Part shown: positions 16,955-28,904 of the stretch, piece after piece
How positions within the stretch are numbered: position 1 is the first letter of the stretch
Layout of the letters: each line of letters opens with the position of its first letter
Assembly (NCBI GenBank): GCA_016717595.1
Contig: JADKFE010000047.1
Coordinates: forward strand, 1-64,000
Direction: 5' to 3'
Length of the DNA: 64,000 nt
Origin: Deltaproteobacteria bacterium
Lineage (GTDB): Bacteria > Myxococcota_A > UBA796 > CAJQPC01
Notes under the pieces: model-generated
What the model saw: only the letters and a program-made list of their open reading frames with translations
Told to the model about the DNA's origin: nothing
Database searches by the model: none
Position numbers and translations under genes: made by a program

Positions 16955-18589
16955 ATGCTCACCCCCCTCCCTGGCTTCCCTGGTCGCAGCGGCCCCGTGG
17001 TCCTGTGTATCCTCGACGGCGTCGGCATCGGCCGACATGACGCGGGAGACGCCGTGTTCCACGCGGCGATGCCCACGCTCAAGAGCCTGATGGCGCGGTC
17101 TCCCCACCGCACCCTACGCGCCCACGGCGCCGCGGTCGGCCTGCCCAGCGAAGACGACATGGGCAACTCCGAGGTGGGGCACAACGCGCTCGGCGCCGGG
17201 CGGGTGTACGAGCAGGGCGCCAGCCTCGTCGACGCGGCCCTGGCCTCGGGCTCGGCCTTTGGTGAGACCTGGCGCTGGCTCACACAGACCGGCACCCTGC
17301 ACCTGATCGGCCTTCTGAGCGACGGCAACGTCCACTCCAACGTGCGCCACCTGCACATCCTCCTGCGCCGGGCGGCGGCGGAGGCGGTGTTGAAGGTCCG
17401 CGTGCATGTGTTGACCGACGGCCGCGACGTCGATGAGCGCAGCGCGATGCGGTTTTTGGCGCCGCTGGAGGCCCTGCTCGCCGAGCTGTCTGTAGACGGT
17501 CGCGACTACAAGATCGCCTCGGGTGGCGGGCGGATGTGGATCACCATGGACCGCTACGACGCCGACTGGCCCATGGTGCAGCGCGGCTGGGACTGCCACG
17601 TCCAGGGCGAGGGCCGGCCCTTCACCAGCGCGGCGGAGGCCATCGGCGCGCTGTACGCCGAGGATCCCCGGCGCACAGACCAGTGGCTCCCGGCGTTTGT
17701 CATCACCGATGAGGCTGGCGCGCCGCTGGGGCCCGTGCGTGAGGGCGACGGGGTGCTCTTCTTCAACTTCCGCGGCGACCGCGCGATCGAGATCAGCCTG
17801 GCGTTTGAGGGGCGGCCTTGCCCCATTGTGCGCGACGGCGCGCTGACGATTCGTTACGCCGGCTTGATGCAGTACGATGGCGACCTGCGTTTGCCCGCGC
17901 GTTACCTCGTCGAGCCTCCGGCGATTGAGGGCACCGTCGGGGAGCACCTCGTCGCCGCTGGGCTGCGCACCTTCGCCGTGAGCGAGACCCAAAAGTTCGG
18001 CCACGTCACCTATTTTTTTAACGGCAACCGCTCTGGGCTCCTCGACCCCACGCTAGAGCGGTATGTCTGTGTGCCATCGACGCACAGGCCCTTTGATGAG
18101 GTGCCGGAGATGTCGGCGTCGGGCATCACCGACGCGGCGCTAGGGGCCTTAGAGGAGGGCGTGTTTGACCATGTGCGGCTCAACTACGCGAACGGCGACA
18201 TGGTGGGGCACACCGGGGATCTTCAAGCGACCATCCGCGCGATGGAGTTCGTAGACGCAGAGCTAGCGCGGCTTGTGGCCGGGGTTGAGGCCTCGGGCGG
18301 CGTGCTCTTGGTCACGGCGGACCACGGCAACGCCGACCAGATGTTCCAGCTCGACAAAAAGACCGGCGCGCCCACCCTCGACGCCTCGGGTCAGCCTGTG
18401 CCGCGCACGGCGCACAGCCTCAACCCCGTGCCGTTTGTGCTGGTGGACCCGGCCCAGCGCTGGGCGCTCACCGAGATCCCTGACGCGGGATTGGCCAACG
18501 TCGGCGCCACCTTACTCACGCTCTTGGGGCTCACGCCGCCGCCGGAGTACCTGCCGTCTCTCGTCGCGCCTGCCCGGAGCCCCCGATGA
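16955..18589 (+). CDS. gpmI: 2,3-bisphosphoglycerate-independent phosphoglycerate mutase
   Basis: Interconverts 3- and 2-phosphoglycerate in glycolysis with two Mn ions and a phosphoserine. About 544 residues, slightly longer than the usual 510-515. Motifs: VVLCILDGVGIG (metal Asp), the phosphorylated Ser in DMGNSEVGHN, TDGRDVDERS, and the late metal site TADHGNADQM. The ATG at 16955 is the best start, although the nearest GGAGG lies about 15 bases upstream. The reading frame also stays open far upstream, but that part is antisense to the lipoprotein gene and is not coding. It overlaps the aldolase gene by ATGA. Confidence 0.95.
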   Translation: MLTPLPGFPGRSGPVVLCILDGVGIGRHDAGDAVFHAAMPTLKSLMARSPHRTLRAHGAAVGLPSEDDMGNSEVGHNALGAGRVYEQGASLVDAALASGSAFGETWRWLTQTGTLHLIGLLSDGNVHSNVRHLHILLRRAAAEAVLKVRVHVLTDGRDVDERSAMRFLAPLEALLAELSVDGRDYKIASGGGRMWITMDRYDADWPMVQRGWDCHVQGEGRPFTSAAEAIGALYAEDPRRTDQWLPAFVITDEAGAPLGPVREGDGVLFFNFRGDRAIEISLAFEGRPCPIVRDGALTIRYAGLMQYDGDLRLPARYLVEPPAIEGTVGEHLVAAGLRTFAVSETQKFGHVTYFFNGNRSGLLDPTLERYVCVPSTHRPFDEVPEMSASGITDAALGALEEGVFDHVRLNYANGDMVGHTGDLQATIRAMEFVDAELARLVAGVEASGGVLLVTADHGNADQMFQLDKKTGAPTLDASGQPVPRTAHSLNPVPFVLVDPAQRWALTEIPDAGLANVGATLLTLLGLTPPPEYLPSLVAPARSPR

Positions 18590-19596
18590 AGCTGGTCGAT
18601 CTGCGCTCGGACACCGTCACCCGCCCCACCTTGCCGATGTTGGAGGCGATGATGGCCGCCCGCGTCGGCGACGACGTGCTCGGCGACGACCCCACGGTGA
18701 TCGAGCTGGAGCAGCTCGCCGCCGACCTCTCCGGCTTAGAGGCCGCGCTGTTTATGCCCTCGGGCACGATGGCGAACCAGGTCGCGATTCGTTGCTGGAC
18801 CGAGCCCGGCGACGAGGTGATCATGGAGTCGGGCGCCCACCCGTTCCACTACGAGGCCGGGGGCGCGGCGGTGATCAGCGGCGCGCAGATCCGGCTCATT
18901 CAGGGCGAGCGAGGGGTGTTTGGCCCCGAGACCTTACACGCGGCCCTGCGTGGCCCCGACGACCACTACGCCCCGGCGCGGCTGGTCTCGATCGAGGACA
19001 CCAGCAACCGGGGCGGCGGCACCGTCTGGCCCTTGGCCACCCTCGACGCCGTGTGTGCGGCGGCGGAGGACGCTGGCCTCAAGGTTCACATGGACGGCGC
19101 GCGGGTGTTTAACGCCGTCGTGGCCTCCGGTGTGCCTCTGCGCAGGCGCGCCCGGGGGCTCAGCTCCTTGTCCTTCTGCTTGTCCAAAGGCCTCGGCGCC
19201 CCGGTGGGCTCGATGCTGTGCGGGTCCAAAGACATGATCCGCAAGGCCCGGCGGGTGCGGAAGATGCTCGGCGGCGGGATGCGGCAGGCGGGATACCTGG
19301 CGGCGGCGGGGCTGTACGCCTTGACGCACAACGTCGCCCGGCTCGCTGAGGATCATGAAAATGCGCATTATCTTTACGCCGGTCTCGTGAGCCTCGGGTA
19401 CGACGCTGAGGCGCCCGAGACGAACATGGTCTACCTGCGCTCAAACGAGGCCCGGTGGCTGGTGGACCGCCTCCAAGAGGCCGAGATCGCCTGCTTCGCC
19501 GTGGCCGCAGATCGTATCAGGATGGTCATTCATCTCGATGTGATCCGACAAGACGTGGACCGGGCTCTGCAAGTCTTCGCGATGCTCCGCCCCTAA
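18586..19596 (+). CDS. ltaE: Low-specificity L-threonine aldolase
   Basis: A PLP enzyme of fold type I that cleaves threonine or allo-threonine to glycine and acetaldehyde. It opens with LVDLRSDTVTRPT and continues with GDDVLGDDPTV, both typical of the family. The PLP lysine is in SFCLSKGLGAPVGS and the preceding MDGARVFNA carries the ring-binding Asp. The 336-residue length is normal. The ATG overlaps the gpmI stop by 4 bp, so the two are co-translated. Confidence 0.93.
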   Translation: MKLVDLRSDTVTRPTLPMLEAMMAARVGDDVLGDDPTVIELEQLAADLSGLEAALFMPSGTMANQVAIRCWTEPGDEVIMESGAHPFHYEAGGAAVISGAQIRLIQGERGVFGPETLHAALRGPDDHYAPARLVSIEDTSNRGGGTVWPLATLDAVCAAAEDAGLKVHMDGARVFNAVVASGVPLRRRARGLSSLSFCLSKGLGAPVGSMLCGSKDMIRKARRVRKMLGGGMRQAGYLAAAGLYALTHNVARLAEDHENAHYLYAGLVSLGYDAEAPETNMVYLRSNEARWLVDRLQEAEIACFAVAADRIRMVIHLDVIRQDVDRALQVFAMLRP

Positions 19597-19633
19597 GCCC
19601 CTTATATTCAGGGCACCACATGAAGAGGTGACC

Positions 19634-21781
19634 ATGTCAAAACTCTCGTTCTTCCTTCTCCCCCTCCTGATGCTCACGGCGTGTAAAGACGACGCCCCCT
19701 CGGATGACTCATCGTCTGTGGATGACTCCACGGGCACCGATGACTCCACCACGGACGACAGCGGAGACGCCGTAGACAACGACGGCGACGGCGTGACCGC
19801 CGAGACGGACTGCGACGACAACAACGCCGGCGTTTACCCCGGGGCGGTCGAGCAGTGTGACGAGCTGGACAACAACTGCGATGGCAACATCGACGAGGAC
19901 GTGCAAGACAGCTTCTACGCCGACGCTGACCAAGACGGCTACGGCGCCGGGGACGCGGTGCTGGGCTGTGAGCTGCCCGAGGGCTACACGACCCTCGCCG
20001 GGGACTGCGACGACGCCGACGCCCGGTACAACCCCGCCGCCGTCGAGACCGACTGTGAGGACCCGAACGACTACAACTGCGACGGCTCCACGGGCTTCGC
20101 GGATGGTGACGGCGACGGCTTCGCGGCCTGCCAAGAGTGCGATGATGGCGACGCGGCGGTGAACCCTGACGCCGCCGAGGTCTGCGACGACAAAGACAAC
20201 AACTGCGACAGCGTCGTAGACGAGGCCACGGCCACGGACGCGGCCACGTTCTACGCCGATGGCGACAGCGACGGCTACGGCGACTCCGCGAGCACCACCG
20301 TGGCCTGTGACGCCCCCGATGGTTTTGTCGCCGACAACACCGACTGCGCCGACGGGGACTCGACGGTGAACCCCGGCGCCACGGAGCTGTGTGACGAGCT
20401 CGACAACAACTGCGACGGCACCATCGACGAGGCCAGCGCCGCCGACGCCAGCACGTTCTACGCCGACGCCGACACCGACGGGTATGGCGACGGCGCCAGC
20501 AGCTTGGTCGCCTGTGAGGCCCCCGCGGGCTACGTCAGCGACAGCACCGACTGTGATGACGGCGTGACGGCGGTGAACCCCGCCGCCGCGGAGCTGTGCG
20601 ACGAACAAGACAACAACTGTGATGGTGTGGTGGATGAGGCCTCCGCCACCGACGCCAGCACCTTCTACGCCGACGCCGACAACGACGGCTACGGCGACGC
20701 GGGCAGCTCCGCCCAGGCCTGCGAGGCGCCGGGCGGCTACGTCACCACCAGCGACGACTGCGACGACGGCGACAAGCTCGTGAACCCTGGCGCCACCGAG
20801 GTCTGCGGCGGCGGTGACGAGGACTGTGATGGCCTCGTGGACGACGACGACACGACGGTGGCTCCCTCCAGCAAGAGCCCGTTCTACGAGGACGCCGACG
20901 GGGACGGCTACGGCGACGCCAGCGTGATCCGCCAGGCGTGTGAGGCGCCCGATGGCGCCGTGGCCGACGCCACCGACTGCGACGACGACAATGACACGAT
21001 CTACCCCGGCGCCAACGAGCCCTGCTCCGGCGGCGACGTAGACTGTGACGGCAACGAGCCCGACCTCTGCGAGAGCTGCCAACAGGCCGTGGACGAGGGC
21101 CAGGTCGAGGACGGTCTATACACCATCGACCCCGACGGCGTGTCCGGCGCGCTCGGTGAGATCGAGGTCTACTGTGATCTGAACACAGACGGCGGCGGCT
21201 GGACCTTGGTGCAGCGCACGCTCTGGGACTGGACCGAGTCGAGCGCGCTGCTCACCACCTACTCAGGCTGGTACAGCTCCACCATCGGCGACGTCACCCC
21301 GGGCGAGGCCTATCGTCTCGCGGGGCAGCTCTGGCCGAACTTCACCGGCGACGGCGACATGTTGATGGTGCACATCGCCCGGGACAGCAGCTCCGGCGGC
21401 GACTGTGATCCGCTCTACTACAGCGGCTCCGGCGGCACCTGGAGCATCACGAGCTCGGCGACGACGCTCACGGGCTTCTCGGCCTCGGTGAACCTCACCA
21501 ACAACACCACCCTCTCCGCGTCTGACAGCGGCAAGGCCACCACCTGCGTCACCTCCCGCAACGGCGTGCCCTGGTTCTACAACGCCTGCTGCACGACCTG
21601 CCCCACCTACAAGGGCCCGTACTGGAGCGGCGACACGCACCCCATGGCGCAGTACCTCGACACCACGGCGGATCTGTACGGCAACACCGACGCCACGGTC
21701 TGCCCGTCGGGCTCGGCCATCGCCGACTTCGACGCGGGCAACTACGAGGGCATCAACGTGATGGAGATCTACCTGCGCTGA
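19634..21781 (+). CDS. Lipoprotein with MopE-type metal-binding repeats and a fibrinogen-like C-terminal domain
   Basis: A 715-residue surface protein. Signal peptide with lipobox LMLTAC (about 14-19), then an Asp/Ser/Thr-rich linker. Seven repeats of the MopE type follow, each built as DCDDxxxxxxPxAxExCDxxDNNCDGxxDE with FYADxDxDGYGD spacers. The C-terminal 240 residues start with a fibrinogen-related signature (GEIEVYCDLNTDGGGWTLVQ) and contain several cysteines. MopE-like repeats are annotated as putative metal binding and are common in myxobacterial secreted proteins. The ATG at 19634 has GAGGTG upstream and is preferred over a GTG six bases earlier. The ligand of the fibrinogen-like domain is unknown. 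Confidence 0.88.
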   Translation: MSKLSFFLLPLLMLTACKDDAPSDDSSSVDDSTGTDDSTTDDSGDAVDNDGDGVTAETDCDDNNAGVYPGAVEQCDELDNNCDGNIDEDVQDSFYADADQDGYGAGDAVLGCELPEGYTTLAGDCDDADARYNPAAVETDCEDPNDYNCDGSTGFADGDGDGFAACQECDDGDAAVNPDAAEVCDDKDNNCDSVVDEATATDAATFYADGDSDGYGDSASTTVACDAPDGFVADNTDCADGDSTVNPGATELCDELDNNCDGTIDEASAADASTFYADADTDGYGDGASSLVACEAPAGYVSDSTDCDDGVTAVNPAAAELCDEQDNNCDGVVDEASATDASTFYADADNDGYGDAGSSAQACEAPGGYVTTSDDCDDGDKLVNPGATEVCGGGDEDCDGLVDDDDTTVAPSSKSPFYEDADGDGYGDASVIRQACEAPDGAVADATDCDDDNDTIYPGANEPCSGGDVDCDGNEPDLCESCQQAVDEGQVEDGLYTIDPDGVSGALGEIEVYCDLNTDGGGWTLVQRTLWDWTESSALLTTYSGWYSSTIGDVTPGEAYRLAGQLWPNFTGDGDMLMVHIARDSSSGGDCDPLYYSGSGGTWSITSSATTLTGFSASVNLTNNTTLSASDSGKATTCVTSRNGVPWFYNACCTTCPTYKGPYWSGDTHPMAQYLDTTADLYGNTDATVCPSGSAIADFDAGNYEGINVMEIYLR
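19800..21065 (+). repeat. Tandem MopE-type repeats inside the lipoprotein gene
   Basis: Seven imperfect copies of an Asp/Cys/Asn-rich coding repeat of about 60-70 codons. Copies 3 to 5 are the most alike at DNA level, which suggests recent duplication. Confidence 0.8.
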
Positions 21782-21830
21782 GGCCCGTGAGCGTCACAGC
21801 GCAGGCAGAGGGTCAGGCTGCTTGTAGGTC

Positions 21831-25004
<3,174 letters not shown>

Positions 25005-25029
25005 CGGGCCATCCAGGCGAGGGGGGCCC

Positions 25030-25917
25030 TCAGGATGGCTCAGAGGGAGGGGGGGCTGCAAGCCCAGCGCGTGACCACCAGCGCGTGTCCATGGTCAGCA
25101 GGTGAAAGCTGAGCATGCCCAACGACAGCTCAGGGATGCGCACGGTGAGCAAGATCCCCAGGTGAACCAGGACCATCGCGGTCCAGGCCACCATACGACC
25201 CCGCCAGACGATCGAGAGCGGGGCGGCGAGCAGCTCGGCGGCCAACACAAAGAGGCTCAGGGCGGCGGCGAGACCCGGCGGAAGCGCCAGCAGGGCGTCC
25301 ACGACGGGGCCCTCGCGGCTCACGCCCATCTGCAACAGGGAGGAGATCGCCACACCATCAAGCCACTCCGGGCGGCTGAGCTTGGAGAGTCCAGAGACCG
25401 TCGTCGAGATCGCCAGGATGGCGCAGGCTCCCACATAAAGCGTCGGCGGCATCGCCCACTCCGCCCGGCGCGGGGCCTGCCAAGGCCAGCGCGGCTCCCC
25501 CGTCGGCGTGAGCGCGGCGGCGAGCAGGGCCCAGCCGGTGTAGCCCCAGGTGAGATCGTAGACCAGCGGGTTCTTGGCGAGCACGCTCACCAGCACAAAC
25601 CACAGCCCCAGCGCGGCGAGGCGGCGGCGCAGGCCCAGGGCGAAGCAGACCGAGAGCCCCAGGCCGAGCAGGTGCCAGAAGGTGACGAAGGCCGGTGAAT
25701 CCAACACAAACAGCGGGCTGGGGAACACCACCCAGAACGCCGTCTCACCAAGATCCAGGCCCCCTTTGGCGTAGAGCTCATCGGTGTAGGGCAAGACGCG
25801 CACGAAGTGCCCGGTGAGCAAGGCGCCCAGGCTCAGACGCCAGAGAGCGTACAGGCCCGGGGGCATCGCCGCCCGGGAGTCGGCCTCGGTGAAGGCCCGA
25901 AGCGAGCCGCCGATCAA
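25030..25917 (-). CDS. HTTM-like polytopic membrane protein
   Basis: About 295 residues with six or more hydrophobic segments, beginning PPGLYALWRLSLGALL and containing VLAKNPLVYDLTWGYTGW. The layout resembles HTTM (horizontally transferred transmembrane) proteins related to vitamin-K-dependent gamma-carboxylase, though the catalytic residues of that enzyme cannot be assigned here. The TTG at 25917 overlaps the TGA of the preceding gene (TTGA) and has GGAG eight bases upstream. I prefer it to the GTG at 25926. Function unknown. Confidence 0.65.
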   Translation of the reverse strand: MIGGSLRAFTEADSRAAMPPGLYALWRLSLGALLTGHFVRVLPYTDELYAKGGLDLGETAFWVVFPSPLFVLDSPAFVTFWHLLGLGLSVCFALGLRRRLAALGLWFVLVSVLAKNPLVYDLTWGYTGWALLAAALTPTGEPRWPWQAPRRAEWAMPPTLYVGACAILAISTTVSGLSKLSRPEWLDGVAISSLLQMGVSREGPVVDALLALPPGLAAALSLFVLAAELLAAPLSIVWRGRMVAWTAMVLVHLGILLTVRIPELSLGMLSFHLLTMDTRWWSRAGLAAPPPSEPS

Positions 25918-26378
25918 GGCGAACACTCCACACGAAGCACGCCGCCCTCGTTGGTGTGCGGTGTGACGGTGATAAAGCTCGCCACGTCCGGCGGCGTCGG
26001 GGCGCCCAGCTCGTGTAAGAGCGTCGCGGGGTCACACAAAAAATGCTCGGCGACGGCGTCGCGGAGGGGCTCGGGCAGGCCCGCGCCATACGCCAAGGTG
26101 TGGGTGAGCACGGCGCGGCGCACCATCGGGCCGCGGATCTGGGCGAAGCGTGGTTTGGTGATCGGCAGGGTCAAGGTCTGTTCACCCCGTCTCACCTCAA
26201 GGCTGAAGGTCGAGAAGAAGCCGGGGCGGTCAAACACCAGCGGCAGCGGGCTCACGAGAAACTGGATGAGCCCAAGCTGCGCCACACGCGCCCCACAGAG
26301 CCACAGCACCGCGCGGGAGAGCCCCAACACGACGAGGCCGCGCAGAAGCCAAGGGGGGGCCGGGGCGTCTTCCCACAC
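25914..26378 (-). CDS. Hypothetical membrane-associated protein, partner of the HTTM-like gene
   Basis: A 154-residue protein with one hydrophobic segment near the N-terminus (LLRGLVVLGLSRAVLWLCG) and a soluble C-terminal part containing FLCDPATLLHELG. No family was recognised. The GTG start lies 2 bp after the pyrD stop, and its own stop overlaps the start of the HTTM-like gene. The pair may act together, as small subunits commonly accompany HTTM proteins; that is inference. Confidence 0.55.
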   Translation of the reverse strand: MWEDAPAPPWLLRGLVVLGLSRAVLWLCGARVAQLGLIQFLVSPLPLVFDRPGFFSTFSLEVRRGEQTLTLPITKPRFAQIRGPMVRRAVLTHTLAYGAGLPEPLRDAVAEHFLCDPATLLHELGAPTPPDVASFITVTPHTNEGGVLRVECSP

Positions 26379-26380
26379 GG

Positions 26381-27403
26381 TCAGGCCAAGGCCTCGATGA
26401 TCTGCCGGGGGAGGCTGGGGCCCCCATACACCAGCCCGGTGTAGAGCTGCACGAGGCTAGCCCCCGCGTCTAACCGCGCCTGGGCGTGCTCGGCGCTCAT
26501 CACGCCGCCGACGGAGACCACCGGCAGGCGCGCCTCGGTGAACCGCACGATCTCCCGGAGCATGTCCAAGGAGCGGACCGTGAGGGGCGCGCCGCTGAGC
26601 CCACCCGTCTCGTTGGCCTGGGGGCTCTTGAGGCCGTCCCGGGCGAGGGTGGTGTTGGTGGCGATGATCCCGTCAATCCCGGCGTCCATCGCCGCGGTCA
26701 ACGACTCGCGGAGATCTTCAGGGCTCAGGTCGGGGGCGAGCTTCACCAGCAGGGGCGTGGGGCTTGGGCGGCGGCCCGGCGTCTCATCCCGGGCGGCGCG
26801 CACGGCGCTGAGCAGGGCGGCGAGGGCGGGGCCAGCCTGCAGACGGCGAAGGTCGGGGGTGTTGGGTGAGCTGACGTTCACCACAAGATAGTCCGCGAGC
26901 GGGGCGAACCTACGGGCGAGCAGGCAATACTCCGAGACGGCGTCCTCTAACGCCGTGTCTTTGTTTTTTCCCAGGTTGACCCCAACGATGAGGCCCGCGG
27001 GCCTTGGCCCCGCGAGTCGCCCCGCGACGACGTCGGCGCCGAGGCTCGGAAAACCCAGACGGTTGATGAGCGCGTCGTCCTCCGAGAGCCGAAACACCCG
27101 CGGCTTTGGGTTTCCCGGCTGAGGGCGCGGCGTCACCGTGCCGAGCTCGATGTGACCAAAGCCCAACGCGGCCAGGCCCCAGAGCGCCGTGGCGTCTTTG
27201 TCGTACCCGGCGGCCAAACCGACGGCGTTGTTGAACGGCAGACCCCACACGGTCACCGGTCTCGCGCGGCTCGGCGTGTACATGGCGCGCATGGCGCTGA
27301 GGCCGCCGGGCAGGCGCGCGGCGAGGGCGGCGGCGCCTAAGGCTTGGTGGTGCGCGGCCTCGGGATCCAACACGAAGGCCAACGGCCTCAGGAGGCGGTA
27401 CAT
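26381..27403 (-). CDS. pyrD: Dihydroorotate dehydrogenase (quinone), class 2
   Basis: Oxidises dihydroorotate to orotate and passes electrons to membrane quinones through FMN. The 340-residue length, the N-terminal amphipathic part (MYRLLRPLAFVLDPEAAHHQ) and the Ser catalytic base in VNVSSPNTPDLR mark class 2. FMN and substrate motifs GLAAGYDKDA, INRLGFPS, ATNTT and SVGGVMSAEHA are present. It follows the pyrF-pyrE fusion by 3 bp, so orotate production and use are coexpressed. Confidence 0.95.
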   Translation of the reverse strand: MYRLLRPLAFVLDPEAAHHQALGAAALAARLPGGLSAMRAMYTPSRARPVTVWGLPFNNAVGLAAGYDKDATALWGLAALGFGHIELGTVTPRPQPGNPKPRVFRLSEDDALINRLGFPSLGADVVAGRLAGPRPAGLIVGVNLGKNKDTALEDAVSEYCLLARRFAPLADYLVVNVSSPNTPDLRRLQAGPALAALLSAVRAARDETPGRRPSPTPLLVKLAPDLSPEDLRESLTAAMDAGIDGIIATNTTLARDGLKSPQANETGGLSGAPLTVRSLDMLREIVRFTEARLPVVSVGGVMSAEHAQARLDAGASLVQLYTGLVYGGPSLPRQIIEALA

Positions 27404-27406
27404 GCC

Positions 27407-28894
27407 TCAGACCGCGCCGCCCTCAGGCGACTCCAGCCAGAGCTTCACCGCTTGGGCCTTCTCCGTGGGCAGCACGCCCCCGGACTCCCAGAGGTCGAGG
27501 AGCTCGGTGAGCGTGAACACGGCGTGCATCTTGTAGCCCGCGGCGGCCAGGGCCTCGGACGCGCCGCTCTGCCGGTCGATGAGCACGACGACATCCCGCA
27601 CAGTGAGCCCGGCCTCCTCAAGCTTGGCGATGGCCTCAAACTTGCTGCCGCCGGTGGTGGCGAGGTCGTCGATGATCACCGCCCACTCTCCCCGCACATA
27701 GCCGCCCTCAATCTCCGCCCGTGTGCCGTAGGCTTTGGCCTCACGACGGGGGTAGATCAGCGGCCAGCCGCCCAACAACGACACAGCGGTGCCGATGGGC
27801 AAGGCCGCGTAAGGCAGCGCCGCGAGGCGGTTGAAGCGCAGGCCGCGCAGCTTGGGCAGGTACGCCGCGCAGGCCTGCAACAAGAGGCGCGGGTCGCTCA
27901 CCAGGGCCCGAAGATCGATGTAGATCGGGGAGCTCTTGCCCGACTTCAGCGTGAACTCGCCAAAACGTACACATCCAGCGGCGACGAGGCCCCGGGCGAG
28001 CTCAACTCGGGCGTCTCGGCTGCTCAAGCTGGCGGGGGTGGGCAGCGCGGGGCGAGGGGTGGTGGTGACCGCCCGGGCCTCGTTGATCTCGTCCCGCATC
28101 GAGCGGGCGGCCTCGGCCGGGTCTTTGGCCCGGGAGATGCCACGAGAGGCGTTGATCAGGCAGCCCAAGCCGTCGCCGCGCAGCCCCGCGTGTACGGCGC
28201 GGGCGAGGTCGCCGCCTTGGGCGCCGACTCCGGGGATGAGAAACCACAGCTCTGGCGCGCGCGCCCGAAGCGACGCGATGACCTCGGGCTGGGTGGCGCC
28301 GACGACGAGGCCCAGGCTGCCCGCGCTGCCCCAGCGCCGGGCGAGATCAGCCACACGCTCATGCAGGCGCACAAGCTCACCTTCGCCGATCACCCACAGA
28401 TCTTGCACGGCGGCGGCGCCGGGGTTGGAGGTGCGGCAGAGCAAAAACACCCCCTTGCCGTCGCGGCTCAGAAACGGCGCGATGGCGTCTTCACCCAGGT
28501 ACGGGCTGAGCGTCACGGCGTCGGCGGCGAGCTGCTCAAAGACCGCGTCGGCATACGCCGTCGCCGTAGACGCGATGTCGCCACGTTTGGCGTCGAGGAT
28601 GACGGGGATGTCCTCGTCAATGTTGTCGATCACCTCGGCCAAGGCCGCGTGGCCTTCAGCGCCCAGGGCCTCGAAGAACGCGACGTTCGGCTTAAACGCC
28701 GCGGCGTAGGGGGCCGTGGCGTCGATGATACGCAGGCAGAAGTCCCGGGCGGCGGTGGCGGTGAAGCTCGGCAGATCCTCGGGGTGAGGGTCTAACCCCA
28801 CACAGAGCAGGCTGTCGGCGGCCCGAGCGCGGGCCTCCAGGCGCTCAAAGAACGAAGGGAGGGCGGCGGCCGGAGGTGGGGTGGTAGAGGACAT
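27407..28894 (-). CDS. pyrF-pyrE: Bifunctional OMP decarboxylase / orotate phosphoribosyltransferase (PyrF-PyrE fusion)
   Basis: A 495-residue UMP synthase-like fusion. The N-terminal 290 residues are a PyrF of the longer bacterial type, with DAKRGDI (catalytic Lys and Asp), FKPNVAFFE and LIPGVGAQGGD. The C-terminal 200 residues are PyrE with the PRPP loop VIIDDLATTGGSK. The order is PyrF then PyrE, the reverse of the animal UMP synthase. The ATG at 28894 has AAGGAG upstream; the longer frame overlaps pyrB and is rejected. Together the domains convert orotate to UMP and may channel OMP. Confidence 0.93.
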   Translation of the reverse strand: MSSTTPPPAAALPSFFERLEARARAADSLLCVGLDPHPEDLPSFTATAARDFCLRIIDATAPYAAAFKPNVAFFEALGAEGHAALAEVIDNIDEDIPVILDAKRGDIASTATAYADAVFEQLAADAVTLSPYLGEDAIAPFLSRDGKGVFLLCRTSNPGAAAVQDLWVIGEGELVRLHERVADLARRWGSAGSLGLVVGATQPEVIASLRARAPELWFLIPGVGAQGGDLARAVHAGLRGDGLGCLINASRGISRAKDPAEAARSMRDEINEARAVTTTPRPALPTPASLSSRDARVELARGLVAAGCVRFGEFTLKSGKSSPIYIDLRALVSDPRLLLQACAAYLPKLRGLRFNRLAALPYAALPIGTAVSLLGGWPLIYPRREAKAYGTRAEIEGGYVRGEWAVIIDDLATTGGSKFEAIAKLEEAGLTVRDVVVLIDRQSGASEALAAAGYKMHAVFTLTELLDLWESGGVLPTEKAQAVKLWLESPEGGAV

Positions 28895-28904
28895 TCGCGG
28901 CTCC

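Noticed and set aside
19709..21082. 457-codon minus-strand frame rich in Val/Gly/Ala
   Set aside because: It is the mirror of the MopE repeats; the composition follows from the repeat DNA.
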